Origin: JANXLS01 sp038227045 | Lineage (GTDB): Bacteria; Planctomycetota; SZUA-567; H5-PLA8 | NCBI GenBank assembly: GCA_038227045.1 | Contig: JBBRQD010000004.1 | Location: 80,066-144,065, forward strand | Length of the DNA stretch: 64,000 nucleotides | Direction: 5' to 3' | Part shown: positions 63,861-64,000 of the stretch, one piece after another | Layout: every line of letters starts with the position of its first letter | Numbering within the stretch: position 1 is the first letter of the stretch | Notes under the pieces: model-generated | Told to the model about the DNA's origin: nothing | Database searches by the model: none | Seen by the model: only the letters and a program-made list of their open reading frames with translations | Position numbers and translations under genes: made by a program

Positions 63861-64000
63861 TTAGAGAGTGTTTCAAAACCGGGCGCGAGCGGAAAACGAG
63901 CGATTTTTGTTCGGATCGAGGCGCGAACTTCATGCGCTATCCAGAGGAGATAACGCTTGAAGTTCGCAACGAAGAGCCGGACAAAAAGCGCCGTTTTACG
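63861..64000. repeat. Long-palindrome element B (cut by window end)
   Basis: The inner 95 bp (63898-63992) match element A (28444-28538) at 93 positions. The outer arm (TTAGAGAGTGTTTCAAAACC and following) differs from that of A, and the right outer arm continues past the window end. Confidence 0.8.

Overview
The window is 64 kb of GC-rich bacterial chromosome, dense with genes on both strands. It most likely comes from an uncultured member of Planctomycetota or a near PVC-superphylum relative; this is an inference from gene content, not from a marker gene. The pointers are: a membrane-anchored protein opening with the RFSLRTLLL motif common in planctomycetes, two Tat-exported sugar-isomerase-like TIM barrels, a diheme SO2930-type cytochrome/sugar-dehydrogenase fusion, a secreted CxxCH protein with a prenyltransferase-like repeat fold, a UGA-containing ArsC-like selenoprotein, an MglA/roadblock/DUF4388 module, and many TTG/GTG starts. 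No rRNA, tRNA, CRISPR array, prophage or intact transposase was seen.

Layout. 0.05-4.7 kb: YjbQ-family protein, GT87 membrane glycosyltransferase, a secreted unknown and PrmC. 5.0-10.4 kb (plus): a tail-anchored MglA-like GTPase, a roadblock protein and a 1,144-residue DUF4388/helical-repeat/membrane/beta-propeller protein. 11.4-16.4 kb (minus, convergent): two PilB/GspE ATPases, PilT and a zinc-ribbon RDD membrane protein. Together these look like one locus for a polarity-controlled type IV pilus or secretion machine, although no pilin, PilC or secretin lies in the window. 17-28 kb: envelope and metabolic genes (anchored propeller, secreted serine protease, fatty-acid desaturase, selenoprotein, spermidine synthase, CxxCH protein, GH15-like enzyme, NHL protein, TIM barrel and an unrecognised 414-residue protein). 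28.6-44 kb: GT39 transferase, asparagine synthetase, argininosuccinate synthase, AdoMet decarboxylase, two glycoside-hydrolase-like proteins and several small or unknown proteins. 44-49.4 kb: response regulator, RlmI-type methyltransferase, small lipoprotein and histidine kinase. 49.6-54.3 kb: heme-oxygenase-like protein plus Tat TIM barrel, then an ATP-grasp/alpha-E pair. 54.4-57.9 kb (minus): diheme cytochrome fusion, fabZ, fabI. 58.2-63.8 kb (plus): two GT4 transferases, hicA, hicB, an unknown and a transglutaminase-TPR-double aspartic protease fusion in one tightly packed run.

The intergenic space is unusually rich in palindromes. Four long (about 165 bp) imperfect palindromes share a central GTAT-loop-ATAC hairpin, and two of them show a compensatory base-pair change in it. 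There is also a REP-like family (three units, two of them forming a nested 258-bp palindrome), an 8-bp tandem array, and short degenerate repeats rich in CTGCG and TCGCGG that sit mostly just 3' of stop codons.

The two observations most worth following are the selenoprotein with a visible SECIS-like hairpin (20785-21132), whose frame is broken by an in-frame UGA, and the long-palindrome family. Protein-level novelty is strongest in the tail-anchored MglA module and the transglutaminase/retropepsin-like fusion. Start sites were moved inward from the longest reading frame wherever a Shine-Dalgarno sequence, a signal peptide or family alignment supported it.
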